This document shows positions 1 to 13,967 of a stretch of 64,000 nt of DNA, in pieces. The position numbers and the translations under genes were made by a program. The notes under the pieces are model-generated. The model ran no database searches. It was not told where the DNA came from and saw only the letters and a program-made list of their open reading frames with translations. The DNA lies in contig OU744724.1 in assembly GCA_916613615.1 (NCBI GenBank), forward strand, positions 27,328,171 through 27,392,170. Direction: 5' to 3'. Within the stretch, counting starts at the first letter, position 1. The number at the start of each line of letters is the position of its first letter. The stretch comes from Steromphala cineraria. Lineage: Eukaryota; Mollusca; Gastropoda; Trochida; Trochidae.

Positions 1-179
1 TTAAGATCGATCTTATTGCTATGTATGCGCAAAAAAAGTATTATTTTGAAAAGAGAGCCTGTTGAACACTTAACCCATGTAAACCATACCTTGTTAAACT
101 GCACCAACCTGAAGAGTTTTTATATTATTCTCTTCCATACTCGGCTATGTGTTTGTAGAGATAAGTGTTGTGCACAGTT

Positions 180-329
180 AATGCGTTGTTCTGCATTTAC
201 AATGCTGAGTGTCAAGCAAGGCAGCAACAACTTCCACCTTTTAACGTCTTTTGGCATGAGACAACTGGGAATCGGACCCCGTTCTCCCCGGTGACGAGTG
301 GACACTCTACCACTGAACTACGCGCCCGG
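180..329 (-). repeat. tRNA-derived SINE-like element
   Basis: On the minus strand the head has an A-box-like TAGTTCAGTGGTAGAG and a B-box-like GGTCCGATTCC, then a tail with GTTGTTGCTGCCTTGCTTG. The same tail follows a tRNA-like head at 21.63 kb. The anticodon arm does not fold like a working tRNA. Confidence 0.6.
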
Positions 330-3300
330 TTTAAAGATAAACAGCTTTTTGTTGAGCATAGTTAACAGAATTCAAAACGTCATTTATGACCATGATTTAT
401 AAAAAATATCACAATTGACAAACAGTGTATAATAACTAAAATAAGTGACAGTGATATCCAATTCTTCAAATCACTGAGTCCAGGAATATGAACTTCAGTA
501 GAGCTCAGGTACTATGACTGCCTGTGTAAGAGATCTTTAAAGAACTACACCGTGAGCTTGAACAAATTCCTTTATTTGTAATATATGTCTTTTCAGAGAG
601 GAATTCGAGGCGGGAGCGTTTACACTGTACACAACAATTCAGAGTAAATATTAACTCTGGAATATCACAGATACTTTATTGTTGACACTAATCATGTTTT
701 GTCATGTTTGTCAATGATTGTAAATTCCACACAAACCTTCGTCAAAACTATGGTCCTAAGATTAATAATGAGACTCTGGTTATTAGTACACAGTTTTAGC
801 TGCCAGACAATATACGCATCTTCTAATAGTATCTGATAATTTCAAGTTACAGGTCAATAAACAAAATAAGTAGACATTCTATTGCATGTTTATCTTTAAG
901 CCAAGACATGCTTCCACAATTAAATGTGTAAATTATGTACATGTGCACATACTCCCATTTTACTCCTACTAACCATTTTTCTTGCTTCTAATCAAACTAG
1001 ATCATGGAAACCCGAACTTACTATCGTATAGCAAGAAGGAAACATTCCCAAGCCAAATGTTATCAACCCATAAAACTGTTTCAGTGGAACCGTCACTCTT
1101 TACTTTGATAATTTAACATATTTTGTAAAAGTTCTTATGTGATCATTTAATAACAGAGCTTGAATAGTTCTAAAATAAGGAAATATCCTTTTGCTTTAGA
1201 AATTCCTTCCATCGGCTTCCTTCTGACACTTTTGGCACCTTACATTGGCATATTGACGAAGTCTTTCCTTTAGTGGGAAAGTTTGTGCTAACAGAGAACT
1301 AGAAAAGATGATATTTTGACTCGCCTACCAGCTATTATCACATAGCTTTATTACGCAAGGTATTTCACAAAAACAATATCAATAAACACATCATATTGAA
1401 GTCATAATTATTCACTTTATAAATGGGATGAGACTACATTTGCAATTTAATTCATATTCATAAAAAATTTACTGAGTGTTCTCCAACACTAGTTCTAAAA
1501 ATATTTCCCCTTTTGTTTTGAACGTTCATTGATCAATCATTTGATTCGGAAGATCTATTCGTTCAGCATATTTTGAAGAGGTTTCTTTTTTATTCAAAAA
1601 AATGTTTGTGTTTGTTATTTTATGAAAAATAAATGTGCTTTGTAATTTCTTCAATTATGACCATAACAACAACATATTAAACTTTGATAGTGGTTGTTTG
1701 AAAAATAACAACCATTGCGTCTGTTACATCATATACAACCTATTCTCTGTAAGACGAGAATACACCACTGTAGGGTTATAACTGTTACCTCCATGGTCTA
1801 GTAAACACATGTTCTTATAATATGACTATAAGTAAGGATGCCCGATATATCAATATATTGCAATACAGGAACAACATGATACGAATTGGTACACACTTAT
1901 AAAATATTCAATATATTGAACGTTTCAAAACGAGCTATTTCCATCTAACATTGCAAAAAAAACAACCAAATAAAACATGATTGACGGAAAGTTCTTTACA
2001 AAGTTTGAAGTTGTGTTGACAAAATAGCTTTAATATGTATACAGATCATAAACAGTGATTGAAGAAAATATCCATTTAAAAAACGGCTCATAGCTGAGCA
2101 GTGTAATCGCTTTTAACGCCCATATTAAGACAAGATAGCATGCACATTCTTGAATTAAAAAAGTAATGAGGAACGAAACCCAACCTTAACTATAAGGGCA
2201 TAAGAAACCTTGAGCTAAACATATCACTTGAATTAATGTTTGAAGAACAACAGTGAAGCATGCTGGGACTAACACGATTGCATCTCTATTGACGTCAAAA
2301 CGCTAGCATCACTTCGAAATAGTGAGATGTTTAAGAACAAGACGTAAATGATTCACCCACAAACCTTTACCTATAAGTGTTCAACTTTTCTTACACTGTT
2401 CAAACGCTACGATTTCACCTCTATTAATTGACGTCAAAATGTTGACATCACTTCAAAATGGTAAGAGTTACTTTGTATAATCTTAAAAGTGACTTTTTGC
2501 AGATTGGTTAAAGTGAGATTTATTATTATTGATATTGTTGAAATGTGTTTTGACAAGATACATGATATGAAGAAACAATATCTTTTGCTATGATATGACA
2601 AGATATGATTGATATGCCAGATGATATTTTAATATCATTCAATGTTTCATGGCTTGTACAAGTATTGCATGTACTTCAGATTTGTTGCTTATAAGTATTT
2701 TATAAAGATTGATCTGTATAAACATACTCTTTGCCTTTCGATATTGCATGTCCTTTATCAACAGTCTCCATTCATGATACGTTCTCTTAAGAAACAGTTT
2801 TGGTAACTGATAAAGTGCCATCATAACTGTGTGCTGTTCATTATGCTTCAAAGTTAATGCTACGTAATTTCCATGCACCATATTAACACACAGAAGCAAT
2901 TGCATTGATGTGGTGATTGGAAAGGCATGTGACATGGACGTTTGCACTGAGACTATGTTATACCTTGATTAAAGAGTTTTTTAAATTAAAAGAGGATATC
3001 TAACGTGCCCTAGAAACAAGAAGGATTAGAACATACATGTAGGTAACATTGGAACAACCAGTTGGAAAAACTAATCTAATAACAAAAAATCCCACAAAAA
3101 GGAACTGATAAATGAAATGGTGTCTAATTCAACCCCTTCATATTCTCTGTAGCGAAATTGGTTGAGAAAGTGCTCAAAATTATCAAAATTATCGGTCAAT
3201 AACCTTAGGAAACTCGTGCTTGAAGATAACATACACGTTCCAGAAGATAAAAGACATAACAAAACTAATGCACAAATTTCGTTTAGACAATTTATCAATC

Positions 3301-3367
3301 ATCTTAATAAAGTTAAAGTGTTGCATACGGGGAAATGATAGGGGAAGTAGCAAGTTTAATGACAAGA
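330..3367. other. No gene seen
   Basis: AT-rich sequence. The longest frames (2639-2947 and 3071-3298, minus) show no recognisable domain, compositional bias or splice context. I see no supported function. Confidence 0.6.
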
Positions 3368-3867
3368 CGCAGATACAGCGCCATCTATGATAGTGTTGAG
3401 AGAGGGAGAGATGCTAGATAAAGGGAGACAAGTACGAAGACAAGAACTCTCCTGATAAATAAGGAAGATACGGATTGAGAAAACTCATCAGCTCTTTCAG
3501 TCCGATTTTTTCGCTGGAGGCACTTTGTCTACACATAACCTACTGACAGAAATAAGTAAATAACATTGAAGGAGATAAAATAGTGTCACGCAAACTTTAG
3601 ATATCAATAAGGAATGACAAAATTCGACTTTTTGAACTTTTCCTGAAGCAATATATTTGTCAGTTGTCTGTTTTTTCTCATTATTTAGTCTCTTAAATAA
3701 CCATGCGTAAGTAATTTGTCAGTCCATCAAAAAGAAATGTATCAATTAGGGAAGTCTGCGTCAAAAGAAAAGATTATTTACAATACATTCAACCAGTTAA
3801 CATATTATTATTCTTGGTTGATTTCTGAAGCAAAAGACTAAAACTATCTAAAAATAGAGCCTTGGAT

Positions 3868-4010
3868 TTTAAGGTTTTGACCCCTGTGACCTCATTTGGG
3901 GTCATGGGGTAACCAAATCTCGTTTCTGAATCTCCATTGGCCAAGGAGTCTATACACAACTTTTCAGCTCTCTAGACCTTTTGGAACTGGAGAAGAAGAT
4001 TAAAAAAATC
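3868..4010. repeat. Partial copy of the 31-kb interspersed repeat
   Basis: Shares GACCCCTGTGACC, TTTCAGCTCTCTAGA and GGAGAAGAAG phrases with 4513-4757. Confidence 0.55.
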
Positions 4011-4014
4011 TTGT

Positions 4015-4512
4015 TTAAAGTGACACAGAGTATCTTTCTTAAAATTTTATTTGGTTTTGTTAAGCTACAAAGTATCTAATATGCTGATTAAAGTTCATAT
4101 CTCATCACTGGACCTGCAAATATATCCATTTATGCATAACATCTCTAAAATGCTTGATTTAATCGAAAAATCAAGAAAACACCTCAAATACGTTTAATAT
4201 TCGAAATTATGCATCCAATTAATCTACCTATTAGTTACGATACCTAATAAACACTATCGAATCGAATATATCTTCCTGTCAGCTTATGACAAGGTTTCAA
4301 AATTACGTTTGGCGAATTTGCGCGCGCCACTCTAGCGACATTGTCCGGTTTTCGATCAAAATCCCGACTTTGAATGGCGGTACTTTCGCTCTAATGTACT
4401 GATTGACCTTTAACTTGTTATTTTCAGTAACAGTTAGTGGTTCCCGATGTAATAACATCGATTTTAAAATTTGACATATGTGATCCTATCAACATACTCT
4501 GTGTCTCTTTAA
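4015..4512 (+). mobile_element. TTAA-flanked MITE, family 2
   Basis: Inverted ends AGTGACACAGAGTA and TACTCTGTGTCTCT flanked by TTAA, about 490 bp. Holds GC-rich islands (GGCGAATTTGCGCGCGCC) and no reading frame. Confidence 0.78.
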
Positions 4513-4757
4513 GGTTTCGACCCCTGTGACCCCATTTGTGGTCATAAGGTCACGAATTCTACAACTTTATATCCCCATTTGCCAAGGAGTCCGCACATCA
4601 AATTTCAGCTCTCTAGATTCATTGGTTCTGGAGAAGAAGTCGAAAAAGTTGAAAGAAAGACGATTGTATGTACGGACGCCGAGCGTCATGCCATGCCGTA
4701 AGCCGATCGGGTCTTTCAGGCCTGTTGAGCTTAAACAGACCAAAAACACTTGTCTTG
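4513..4757. repeat. Partial copy of the 31-kb interspersed repeat, right end
   Basis: Carries ACGGACGCCGAGCGTCATGC, like the right end of the 31-kb element. The open frames over it are chance. Confidence 0.55.
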
Positions 4758-5849
4758 AATGGTATCCTTTAAGCCTTTTTACCAATTGAATATTTTGACT
4801 GTGTCAGCTAAAGTAATGTTGGATATTGGAAAGAAAATCAATGTATACTACATGCAAGGTTTTCTTGACACCTTTGTCACTGCAATGAGATTTAAGATAT
4901 AATTGCACAAGAAAATTGGTTTATTGATGTAAAAAAATCTTAAACCTAATTAAGCTCGCATTAGTTTTTAATATTAACACCAAAGTGATCTTAATGTTAC
5001 GAACATGAATAGTTGAATTAAGTAATTATAAAGATAAGAAAATTGCGAAAGTGCATACAAATGTGTCAAGTGTTCCGTTATCCTGTGGGAATTGAGTTCA
5101 GTGATACATGTACAAACTGAGAAGGGGTAAATGTATCATTTACCATCACATTTACAATTTCCCAAAAAAACGATTTATCCTTTGAATGGGGGCATGACTT
5201 CGATTGCAATTATTATGTTATTTCTTTTAAAAAATGGTTAATTAATGATGATCGAAGTGTATATTTTTTATCAAATTCAACAGCAAATTTCTCAGTCAGA
5301 AATAAGTATCCATAGTGTAAATCACACTTTATCTCTCGTCTGAGACCGACAGTTCCTATATGCATTCATCAATGCAAAATTTATGTTGGAGAACTTCAAA
5401 AGGTCGCTTTGCACACAACGGTTCACTGAGTTGGAATCAGATCAAAATATACACTTTGCGAAGGACTATCAGGAACAGTTTTTTAGTTTTCCCATTGATG
5501 GCACGATCATTTTTACACACCTAGATTTTTTTTGCATTACTTTATATGGAGCCAAGTTATCTATGTTGTGAAAAAGTAAATTTAGATAATTCAAATAAAA
5601 AGTAATTTAGAAACTCGTATGGCTAGGTGAAGGAATCAATACATACACGAAATTGAAACTGTTCTTTTAATACCGCAATTATGTTTTTTCGATTTCAAAT
5701 GCTTTACAAAGGTAGCTTAATGAGACAGTTTAATTTTGTAACATATCTTGACCTAGTTTTAACCTGCCAGAACAAACAGCATCTTACCACACTACCTGAT
5801 AATGACCTTTATATAGTGAAAGTGATAGGGATTTCCTGACTTGTGTTAA

Positions 5850-6260
5850 ACAAGATTTCATATCATATTAAATAACATGTGAATTAACTCGAAAATGATC
5901 AATGTAAATAAACAATCTAAATAGACATATTGAAACTCACTTCCATGTTTACATAATATTCAAGACATAGTTCCGTTACTAATGTATAAGCTATATGTCA
6001 AAGATGTACATGCAAAATGTTTATTTATTTCAGTATCATAGCATGTTTTGGCATCTTAGATATGAATATTTCAAATCGTAAACAACATAAGTTTGTGTCT
6101 TGCATCTTATCAGAGCAGTCTTTGGCGACCCATACATCCGTTCTTGGAAAAGGTAGGTATCATCTTCTAGCCTAGTTTCATCAACCCATAAACCAGTTTG
6201 AGAGTAACCCATCTCTATGGTGTTAATCAATCCATCATTTGCACTTACATTCATTTCCAT
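5850..6260 (+). repeat. Diverged duplication, copy 1
   Basis: Co-linear with 12570-12962 over about 400 bp, strongest over AAACAACATAAGTTTGTGTC and CATCAACCCATAAACCAG. Open frames in both copies are interrupted differently, so it is probably not coding. Confidence 0.7.
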
Positions 6261-8125
6261 GTTTTACTTCACCGATTTTGTTAAATTGCTTCTTTTATCA
6301 TTGGATAACAGAATTTCATTTGTTATTCTTGAGACTTTGGAAAAATGTTTTGCTTGCAGAACTCGTATTTATCACTTTCAATCCGAAGGTTTCGGCAGTT
6401 CACATTAACATTTTCGTCAAGGTAAGATTGCTGAAACGTTTTCTTGGCAATACAGCCTCTCATGATAATTAACATAAAGAGACGAGTTGGCTCTTGAAAA
6501 TATCTTGTATTTATTCATCATTGCCTGTCATGGTACAAAATAAAAAGTAGTCATTGTTCAAATCACATAAAGCACTTGATATTGCAAATATTTCGATGCT
6601 AAGAAAGTAGTTCCTTCTTAACAGGAAGATTGCCTATGATTGTTAAAGGTAACACAAGTGCTAGAAGGTACAATGTGTATAGTTGGTAAGGACGCATGTG
6701 TTAGGTACCTTACTCTCACATCCTGGGAAACATGACAGGTCAGATATCCTATGATAGAGATGGCAGTGATGCTAGATAAAGAGAGACAAGCACAAAGACA
6801 TAAACTCTCCTTGTGTACAGTAGAACACGGTTATCATGAACTCCAAGGGACACACGAAATTAGTTCATTATATCCTGTGTTCGAGCTTCGCGTTTTGTTG
6901 CAATCATGGTAATGATAACATTTAAAAAAAAAAATTTTTAATTATAAAGATTCATACATGTACTGCACTTCACATCTTTATTCTGTTATTTATTCAATAG
7001 CCTACATACGTTTGACTAAAGGAAGATTAGGTTGTATAGAACTCATCAGCTCTTTAATGAGAATTTCATAATAGAGACTGGTTGTCTACAACAACTTTTC
7101 CATCTGACAAACTGTATGACAATCTGAGAGTAGCTGTTTAACATCAGGCAAGCTGTGTGTTTTGGCTGTGTCATCTAAATATTTTGTTGCAATTCGGAAA
7201 GGGCAATCAACTTTTACAATCAATGTTTTCTTTACAATTTTGTCACAATAGGCTTATATAGAATATATTTGCACAAGAAAATTGGTTTATTGATTCATCA
7301 TTAATATATATAGTTGTCATTTGATGCAATTAAAACAATGTCTTAATCTAATAACATGGAAAAATATTTTTGTTCCAAACTCTCAATATATGAAAATGTA
7401 TACAATATGAATTATGTGATTGTCAAGACAAGGCACTTGTAAATTCCTTTGGGCGTGTTTAATTTTCTGTAATAATGAAAAGGCTTTAAATGAAAATTAA
7501 CTAAGGGTGGGAAAATGATTGCTGATAAGATAATTAAAGTAATTATCTTTGATTAAGTCAAACAGCAACTTCATTTTGAATTATTGATTAATGTCTATGA
7601 AATGAACAATGTGTTTTTACATGCATCCGACATAGCAAGACCAGCACCATGAACCTGAGTTAGCCCTGGGATATCTTTCTCGAGAAGTTCGATGGTAACT
7701 TTTCACAATGATGTATTGGGAAAAGTAGGGCGATTTCCCGGGGAACCACAAATTATAAACTGAGGAACTTAAGCAGTCAAATGCTGTTTTATGAGACGAG
7801 CAAGTTTAAGATTATCCGACTTAATACTACATGCCAAACTGAAGCGGTCGAAGACATGACAGAATGGAATGTGTGTTGAGTATTCCGGTTATGTTGCTCT
7901 AGGTAATTCTCTATAGCTTGTGGGTAAAACACAGACACATGGAAACTGACAACCTCAGAGTATCCGGTTCTGCATCATGCCATTTGTGTGTTTTGGCTGT
8001 GTCAGCTTAAAATAACCCTACAAATCGGAAAGAGCAATTAAGTATACAAACAATGTTTTCTTGACACCTTTGTCACTGCAATAAGCTTTTAAGATGTATT
8101 TGCACAAGAAAATTGGTTTTATTGT

Positions 8126-10510
8126 GGTTCATTAAACAATTATATTTTTCCTTGATTCGCTTTAATGATTTGTTAATGTTATAAATTGACATTAAAGACT
8201 AAAAGGGCATTTGTTTCTCATTTGTTTTTGTAATACCTCAGAAGAGGCGAATTCAATTTTTTATTGAATAAGGTGATTTTCAAGACAAAATAATGCAAAA
8301 TTCCATTAAGGTGTGATAATATAGGTTGCCTTTATACAGTTGAATTTTGTAGACGACTACAGCTGATTTTCTTTACTTGGAATAACTCATTTAAATAAGA
8401 TAATAGTTTTAATGATAAGACTTTATGCAGTCATGCATGACTGTTCATTGAACATTTTCTATGCGAAAAGAAGCATTTTTAATTTTAGTAATGGGTGATT
8501 TAAATGATTAAACTGTTTATCTGTAAATGAATTCAACATTATTTCCTACTCTTCATTTATTATCCATAAGCATGTCTCATTTACTCCATGTTACTTTGAA
8601 TTAAACTGACAGCCACAACAGTTCTATGGAACGTTGACGAATCAATGCAATAATTATATTGGAGAAGAGTTTAATGGCCGTTTACACAAAATTGTTCCCT
8701 AGCTGTAAGGTTTTGGATCCAGATTAACATGAAAAGGTAGCAGAAAATTCAACGAAAAACCTTCCAAGAGCATTTCAGAACATGAAGGGGTAATACAGAA
8801 ACTGTTTGCGATTTTATAAGCACCCAGATTGGGATAAATCAGAGTACATGTAAACCAGAATTACTGGAGAATACGCTTAATGCAGAAGTTGCCCGAATGT
8901 TTTTCTGCTACAAACTGACAGGCGAAAAACTAATGCGAAGGTATTATGACATATAACTTAATACTCTTGAATCTATTTTGCCTAATCTAAAACATAGATT
9001 AAAGATGTTATCAATATAAAAAGCCTTGATAAAAATTCATTTGTTTTGTCATGCATATTGTGTTAGTGTTAGTCAAAAGTGTTAATATATATAGTCTTGA
9101 AATTAAAGTCGTAGTTCAGTTGGCTGTTAAATATCACACGTAGCTTTACATATCATGCATTTTATATGGTATCGTTTCTTTTGCCCCTGAGTGTAAATGT
9201 TGTCCTTAGATATAAAGCAGATACTGAATACTATCACCTTTTCACAGTTATCACACAATGATTAATTAGCAGCACAATAAAGTTACAAAACGATGTAACA
9301 AATGTAACAACAAATGAGATTTCTGGTGGATATCTTATATTGCTTCTATGTCCATTTGTAAACAGTGCAGATCAGAATATATTCTGGCTTATCATTACAG
9401 TCCTCATGAAGTATAAAATACCATTGTTCTCAAAAGGATTTGTATATTCCTAAACCTAAGCCTACGTTGATGTCATATACTTATTATTTGCTCTACACAA
9501 CACATTAACTATTAATTAAAATTCTTTCTGATCGCGATATGGTCTTAAGTTCTTGATTAAGTGTTTGAAAGGGATTGATACTCATTCCTTCTTCTGTGTA
9601 TGCTTAGGATACATATTACGTTTCAGAAAAATATATTTCCTATTCAGGCATGTGTTCATTTAATTGTGCCTAGTCTGTCATCCAGACCCTAAAGCAAAAA
9701 TATTTAATTGATGGCCAACCAAGTCTAGAAAAGTATAATAGCAAGTCTATAGCTGAAGTTAAAGCATCTTCTTGGCTCCATTTTGTTATCATACATTATT
9801 TGTTAAAAAATATTGTCAATATAGAAAAACATACTTCTGAGACTAAATGTTAGTCTACATTGTGCCTATTATCTTGGAAAGAGGATCACCAAAGAACTAA
9901 TTAAGATAATTAGTACGTGATTAACACTCTCCTGGGTTGTCTGATCTCTTGTGTCAGGTATGTGATATGTACATCAGGTCAAGGTTGTACATTTCAAATG
10001 CAAATGACACCCCTATCGACCACCTTGACAGACCACGACTGAGATACAGTTGAGTAGTGTGATGTGTCAGATGATTGAATGATATTGATGAGGTTATTAT
10101 ATGGCATGTTTTTATATCAGCTTACGTAGAGCCCTGCTTTTTGGGACATATTTTTTTGCTGTGAGATGAACATAAATGGCATATTAATTATATGAATTCA
10201 AAAAGTCTTGCAAATTCAATACCCATACGGATATATTTGAATTTTCATAAAACTATTAAAATATTCATTTATATTAGTCATATATACTATCATCCTGACT
10301 GCATTGTGAACACAATCGCGACTTACAAACCTTCTATTGTCACTTTATGAGGTCGACAAGCTTTGAATTTATATTATTTGTATTTACTACAGTCGATACT
10401 TCTTGATCAGGCATAGTTTGGCATATGTGACGTCAACATTTCACGGAGTGGCTCTTTAACGCATTACGTAACATTGTGTGATGTGTGTCATACATGTGAT
10501 ACCGAACCAA
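8126..10510. other. No gene seen
   Basis: AT-rich, no frame over 60 codons, no clear repeat structure beyond short inverted stretches. Confidence 0.6.
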
Positions 10511-10520
10511 CAACCAACCC

Positions 10521-10775
10521 ATTCTGTCCCAGGGTACGAACGTTACGCTAACTCCACTAATCTGTACCCTGGTCTCAGAAGCTATAGATTCGCGTGCGCG
10601 CCCGGACTTGGGAAATAGCCAATCAAATCATTTTCTCGCGACCTTCTCGATAAAATCTCAACGAGAAAAAAATGTGATTGGCTATATCCCAAGTCGGGGC
10701 GCGCGAGCGAATCTAGCTTCTGAGACCAGGGTACAGATTAGTGTTAGCAAAACGTTCGTACCCTGGGACAGAATG
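10521..10775. mobile_element. Foldback element with 10-bp target duplication
   Basis: ATTCTGTCCCAGGGTACGAA at the left is mirrored at the right; the arms run about 110 bp with few mismatches around a short centre. CAACCAACCC occurs on both sides (10511-10520, 10776-10785). Confidence 0.85.
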
Positions 10776-10785
10776 CAACCAACCC

Positions 10786-11900
10786 TACCCGTCAGTAAGT
10801 TGTCAACATAAGAAGTTACAGATCTTTGAGGAAAACATATTGCACATTCATAATTTAAATATGGAACATTCGGAAACCTATGTAAAGCAGAGTTTAAAGG
10901 ATTCATTAACTTTATGAATTACACGCAGTTATTTGCCACCTTCACGAGTAAAAGGTTTTAATGCCAACTCAGCAATTTCAACCGCCTACCTTATTTTAAG
11001 CACTTTGTTATGTACATCAACATGTTCTGTACTCAACCGGTAATTTACAAGATCGTCCTGAAACTAACAAGAACACACGAGCGATAAAGTAGATAGCCTA
11101 GCACTCATTGACTGAAATACATAAGATAAATGGAGAAATTTACATCAGTTTAATAGCCAGATGGTTGAAGGTCGGGTTAGAGCAACACTCAGACATCGAC
11201 ATGTGATAAATGATTGTGCTTATGCAAGCACGAAAATGTTTGAAATGGAATAAGACGTATTTGGCGAGTGGGGCATAACAATAAGACATCTTCTGAAGTT
11301 TGTTTTACTGGGATACCCTTTGGTCCAAAATTCCACTTTTAACGGACGTGGTATGAATTATTATTTCATGCACTTCTGTGTATAGTACTTGTGTGTTTGT
11401 GTATATGAACCTTGTGTGTTGTAGTGTTGTCTGTAAGTTTATGACCCGACGTTAGATTAAGCTGGGGTGGGGTTATTTGGGTTTAACGCCACTTTGAAGG
11501 GTATTTCACTTATATCATGGCTGCTAGTATTTTTGCATGGGGAAAGCCTGTAACACTGTTGTGGTAATATTTTGCGATGAAACCTGCGAGCATAGGCTGG
11601 AACTAACAATCCATTGGTGGTACTGTGTTGATATTCAGTGTACAGTTTCAAATTATATGAAGGGATAACATCTATCTTGGTGTAACGATCTTTTGATTCA
11701 TGTTTTTGTGACTGGATGTAAATGAACTTTGTGAATATACTTTCTCTCAGGTTCTTCGAAAACGTCATGATTTTTATATGAGAACACGGATATTCACAAG
11801 ATGCTTTGATTCCACAGCGTGGGGCTGATGGTGCGTGCTTGCCTTACCCATCAACCACTATTCCTGATCACTACCACTACAGTCTGAATATTTGGGAGAT
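10786..11900. other. No gene seen; interspersed repeat near 11.46 kb
   Basis: GGGGTTATTTGGGTTTAACGCC and the next 60 bases look like a common molluscan interspersed repeat (recollection). The minus frame 11457-11768 lies over it. Confidence 0.5.
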
Positions 11901-12143
11901 CAATATTATCCGTTTCACTCCTAAACTGAGTCTAGAAAGGGCTAGTAGAGGGTCGCGTCAGCCGACCTTTCTGCGATCTATGACCCTCCAACGTTTTACG
12001 TGCGAAGGCAGACTATTGTGGCTTGGTAAGATGAGTTCATGGTCGGTCAATTCGATACGTCGGCTGACGCTACCCTCTACTAGGTCTTTCTAGACTCAAT
12101 ATAGGAATGGAACGAATAATATTGAGGCTAGGTTTACTTAGAA
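11901..12143. mobile_element. Mutator-like MITE, damaged left end
   Basis: Shares TTGAGGCTAGGTTTACTTAG at its right end and the internal inverted TCTAGAAAGG...CTAGTAGAGGGT / CCCTCTACTAGG arms with the copies at 57.6 and 60.4 kb. Confidence 0.7.
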
Positions 12144-12569
12144 TGGAGACTTGATATTCCTCTAAAACTCCTTTCCTATATAAAAGATAACTATTTTTCA
12201 GTATTAAAAATGAGTTCCAAGATAACAACTGCTCAATTTTAAGACACAACGTACGCAAAGATTAAACTTTACTGTATACAACTTTTTAATATACACTTAT
12301 CAATTTTCGAAAAGGACAACCGTTAGGTTTTAGCAATGCTCCCTTCCAAATGTCTTTAAAGACTAGGCCTGTAACATTGCTTAATGAGACATGGGTTTAC
12401 AATGACAGTACTAGCAATAAAGAATGAACGTGGGCTAGATGTTCATTGCTGTGGCTATCCCCTGTGCATATGGTTATTTCGTCGCATATATTATATCGTC
12501 GTAGTTTATTAACTGCTAAAACCTACAACTCCACATGAAAATATCTTACAGGTGGTGCTGCTTAATTCC

Positions 12570-12962
12570 TTATTAGTTATACAAGATTTGCATTTCATCT
12601 TGAATAACATGTGTATTTACTGGAAAAGTGTTAAAAAAGACAACCTAAATAACATACTGAAACTCTCCTGCCTGTATATATCTTATTGTCGAGACACAGA
12701 TCCGCTATCAAATGTGTACACTATATACATGCATTTTCACGCAAAATGTTTATTTATTTGAATATCACGGGCGTATTGGCATCTCTGATATGCATATTTA
12801 TATTTGTAAACAACATAAGTTTGTATCTTGCATCTAATCAGATCAGTCTCTGGCGACCAAAACATCCGATCTTGGACGAGGATAGTGGCATCTTTTAGCC
12901 TAGTTTCATCAACCCATAAACCAGCTTGAGAGTAACCCATCTCTATGGTGTTTATCAATCTA
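12570..12962 (+). repeat. Diverged duplication, copy 2
   Basis: Partner of 5850-6260, roughly four-fifths identical by eye in the best part. Confidence 0.7.
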
Positions 12963-13602
12963 TCATTTGCACTCTTTCCTTATAAGTTTAATCGATTTAG
13001 TTTTATCGACAGATAAACAATCTTTAATGTAGCCCATCTCTATCCCGTCTCTCAACCAACCATTTACACTCCTTATCATCAATGTTTGCAGGTAGGAATT
13101 TTGTTAAAATACTTCATCAAATATCATATGATTTTCTATTTTCATCATTTTGGAGATATATTTTGCATTAACATGCTCGTATCAAATGTTTGCAGATTGG
13201 AATTTTGTGAAATTTCTTCATTAAAAAACATATGATTTCATCATTTTGGTGATATTATTTGCTTTGAGGAGTCAATCGTCTTTCATCGGACGCTGCCAAT
13301 TTATGTTCTCTTTCAAATTGGCATCTTGACAAGTGATGTAGTCTACCCTATGAAGGAATGATATTTTGGCGGGAAAGCTAGCGAGCAGGGCCAGACAATG
13401 TTTTGTCTAGAGCGTGTCCGTTACCACTACATATATCGTTAATAACTTATTACGCGGAGTATGTCACTACACACATCATACCAAGCAGTTCCTTCTTGAG
13501 ACTAATACTAAGTCTCTGTAAAATAAATCAATAAAAGATTGCCTTATTTTTAATAGAAAAGGCGACTGTGTCAAATGACAATTTCAGAGTTCACTGCACA
13601 TC

Positions 13603-13967
13603 TTAAAGGGGCAGTAGCACGTTTTTTGATAATTTTTTATTTTAAATATTTCACTTGTAATTGTAAGTTAATGCTAAATGTATTATATTGACAGTGTCAA
13701 CAATCTCATTACACAAGCCAATTGCCTATAGTCAGATGACAAAGTATAAGGATTTACATAAAATCCATTGGCGGCCATTTTTGTGTGAACACCTTTAATT
13801 CATGTTGTGTAAGAAAAAGGAATCGCATGGGTCAACTTTATGTTATATATTTGAATTATTACTGCTTCATATAGTTTAAATACATTGTCTTTCAATTGGA
13901 ACCATTTATTTTCATTTTCCAGACATCACCTTATATCCCCCCTAAAAACGTGCTACTGCCCCTTTAA
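13603..13967 (-). mobile_element. TTAA-flanked MITE, family 1, full length
   Basis: About 365 bp with inverted ends AGGGGCAGTAGCACG and a TTAA on each side. The TTAA duplication points to the piggyBac superfamily; the interior is non-coding. Minus orientation relative to copies whose start reads TTTTTAGGGGGAAT. Confidence 0.85.

Larger units (their letters stand above)
3370..8125 (+). repeat. Ancient tandem segmental duplication
   Basis: GATGCTAGATAAAG(G/A)GAGACAAG near 3411 and 6769, CTCATCAGCTCTTT near 3485 and 7041, and a 130-bp block ending CACAAGAAAATTGGTTTATTG at about 4795-4930, 7155-7290 and 7985-8120 occur in the same order. No gene is evident in the units. Confidence 0.55.

Noticed and set aside
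258..329. tRNA gene on the minus strand
   Set aside because: A- and B-box-like sequences are present but the anticodon arm is too short and mispaired, and a SINE tail follows.
5383..5571. 62-codon plus-strand frame near the upstream duplications
   Set aside because: No match to any ZP exon pattern or known domain, and no conserved copy in the duplicated blocks.
11457..11768. 103-codon minus-strand frame
   Set aside because: Lies over an interspersed repeat (GGGTTTAACGCC); no domain and no paralog.
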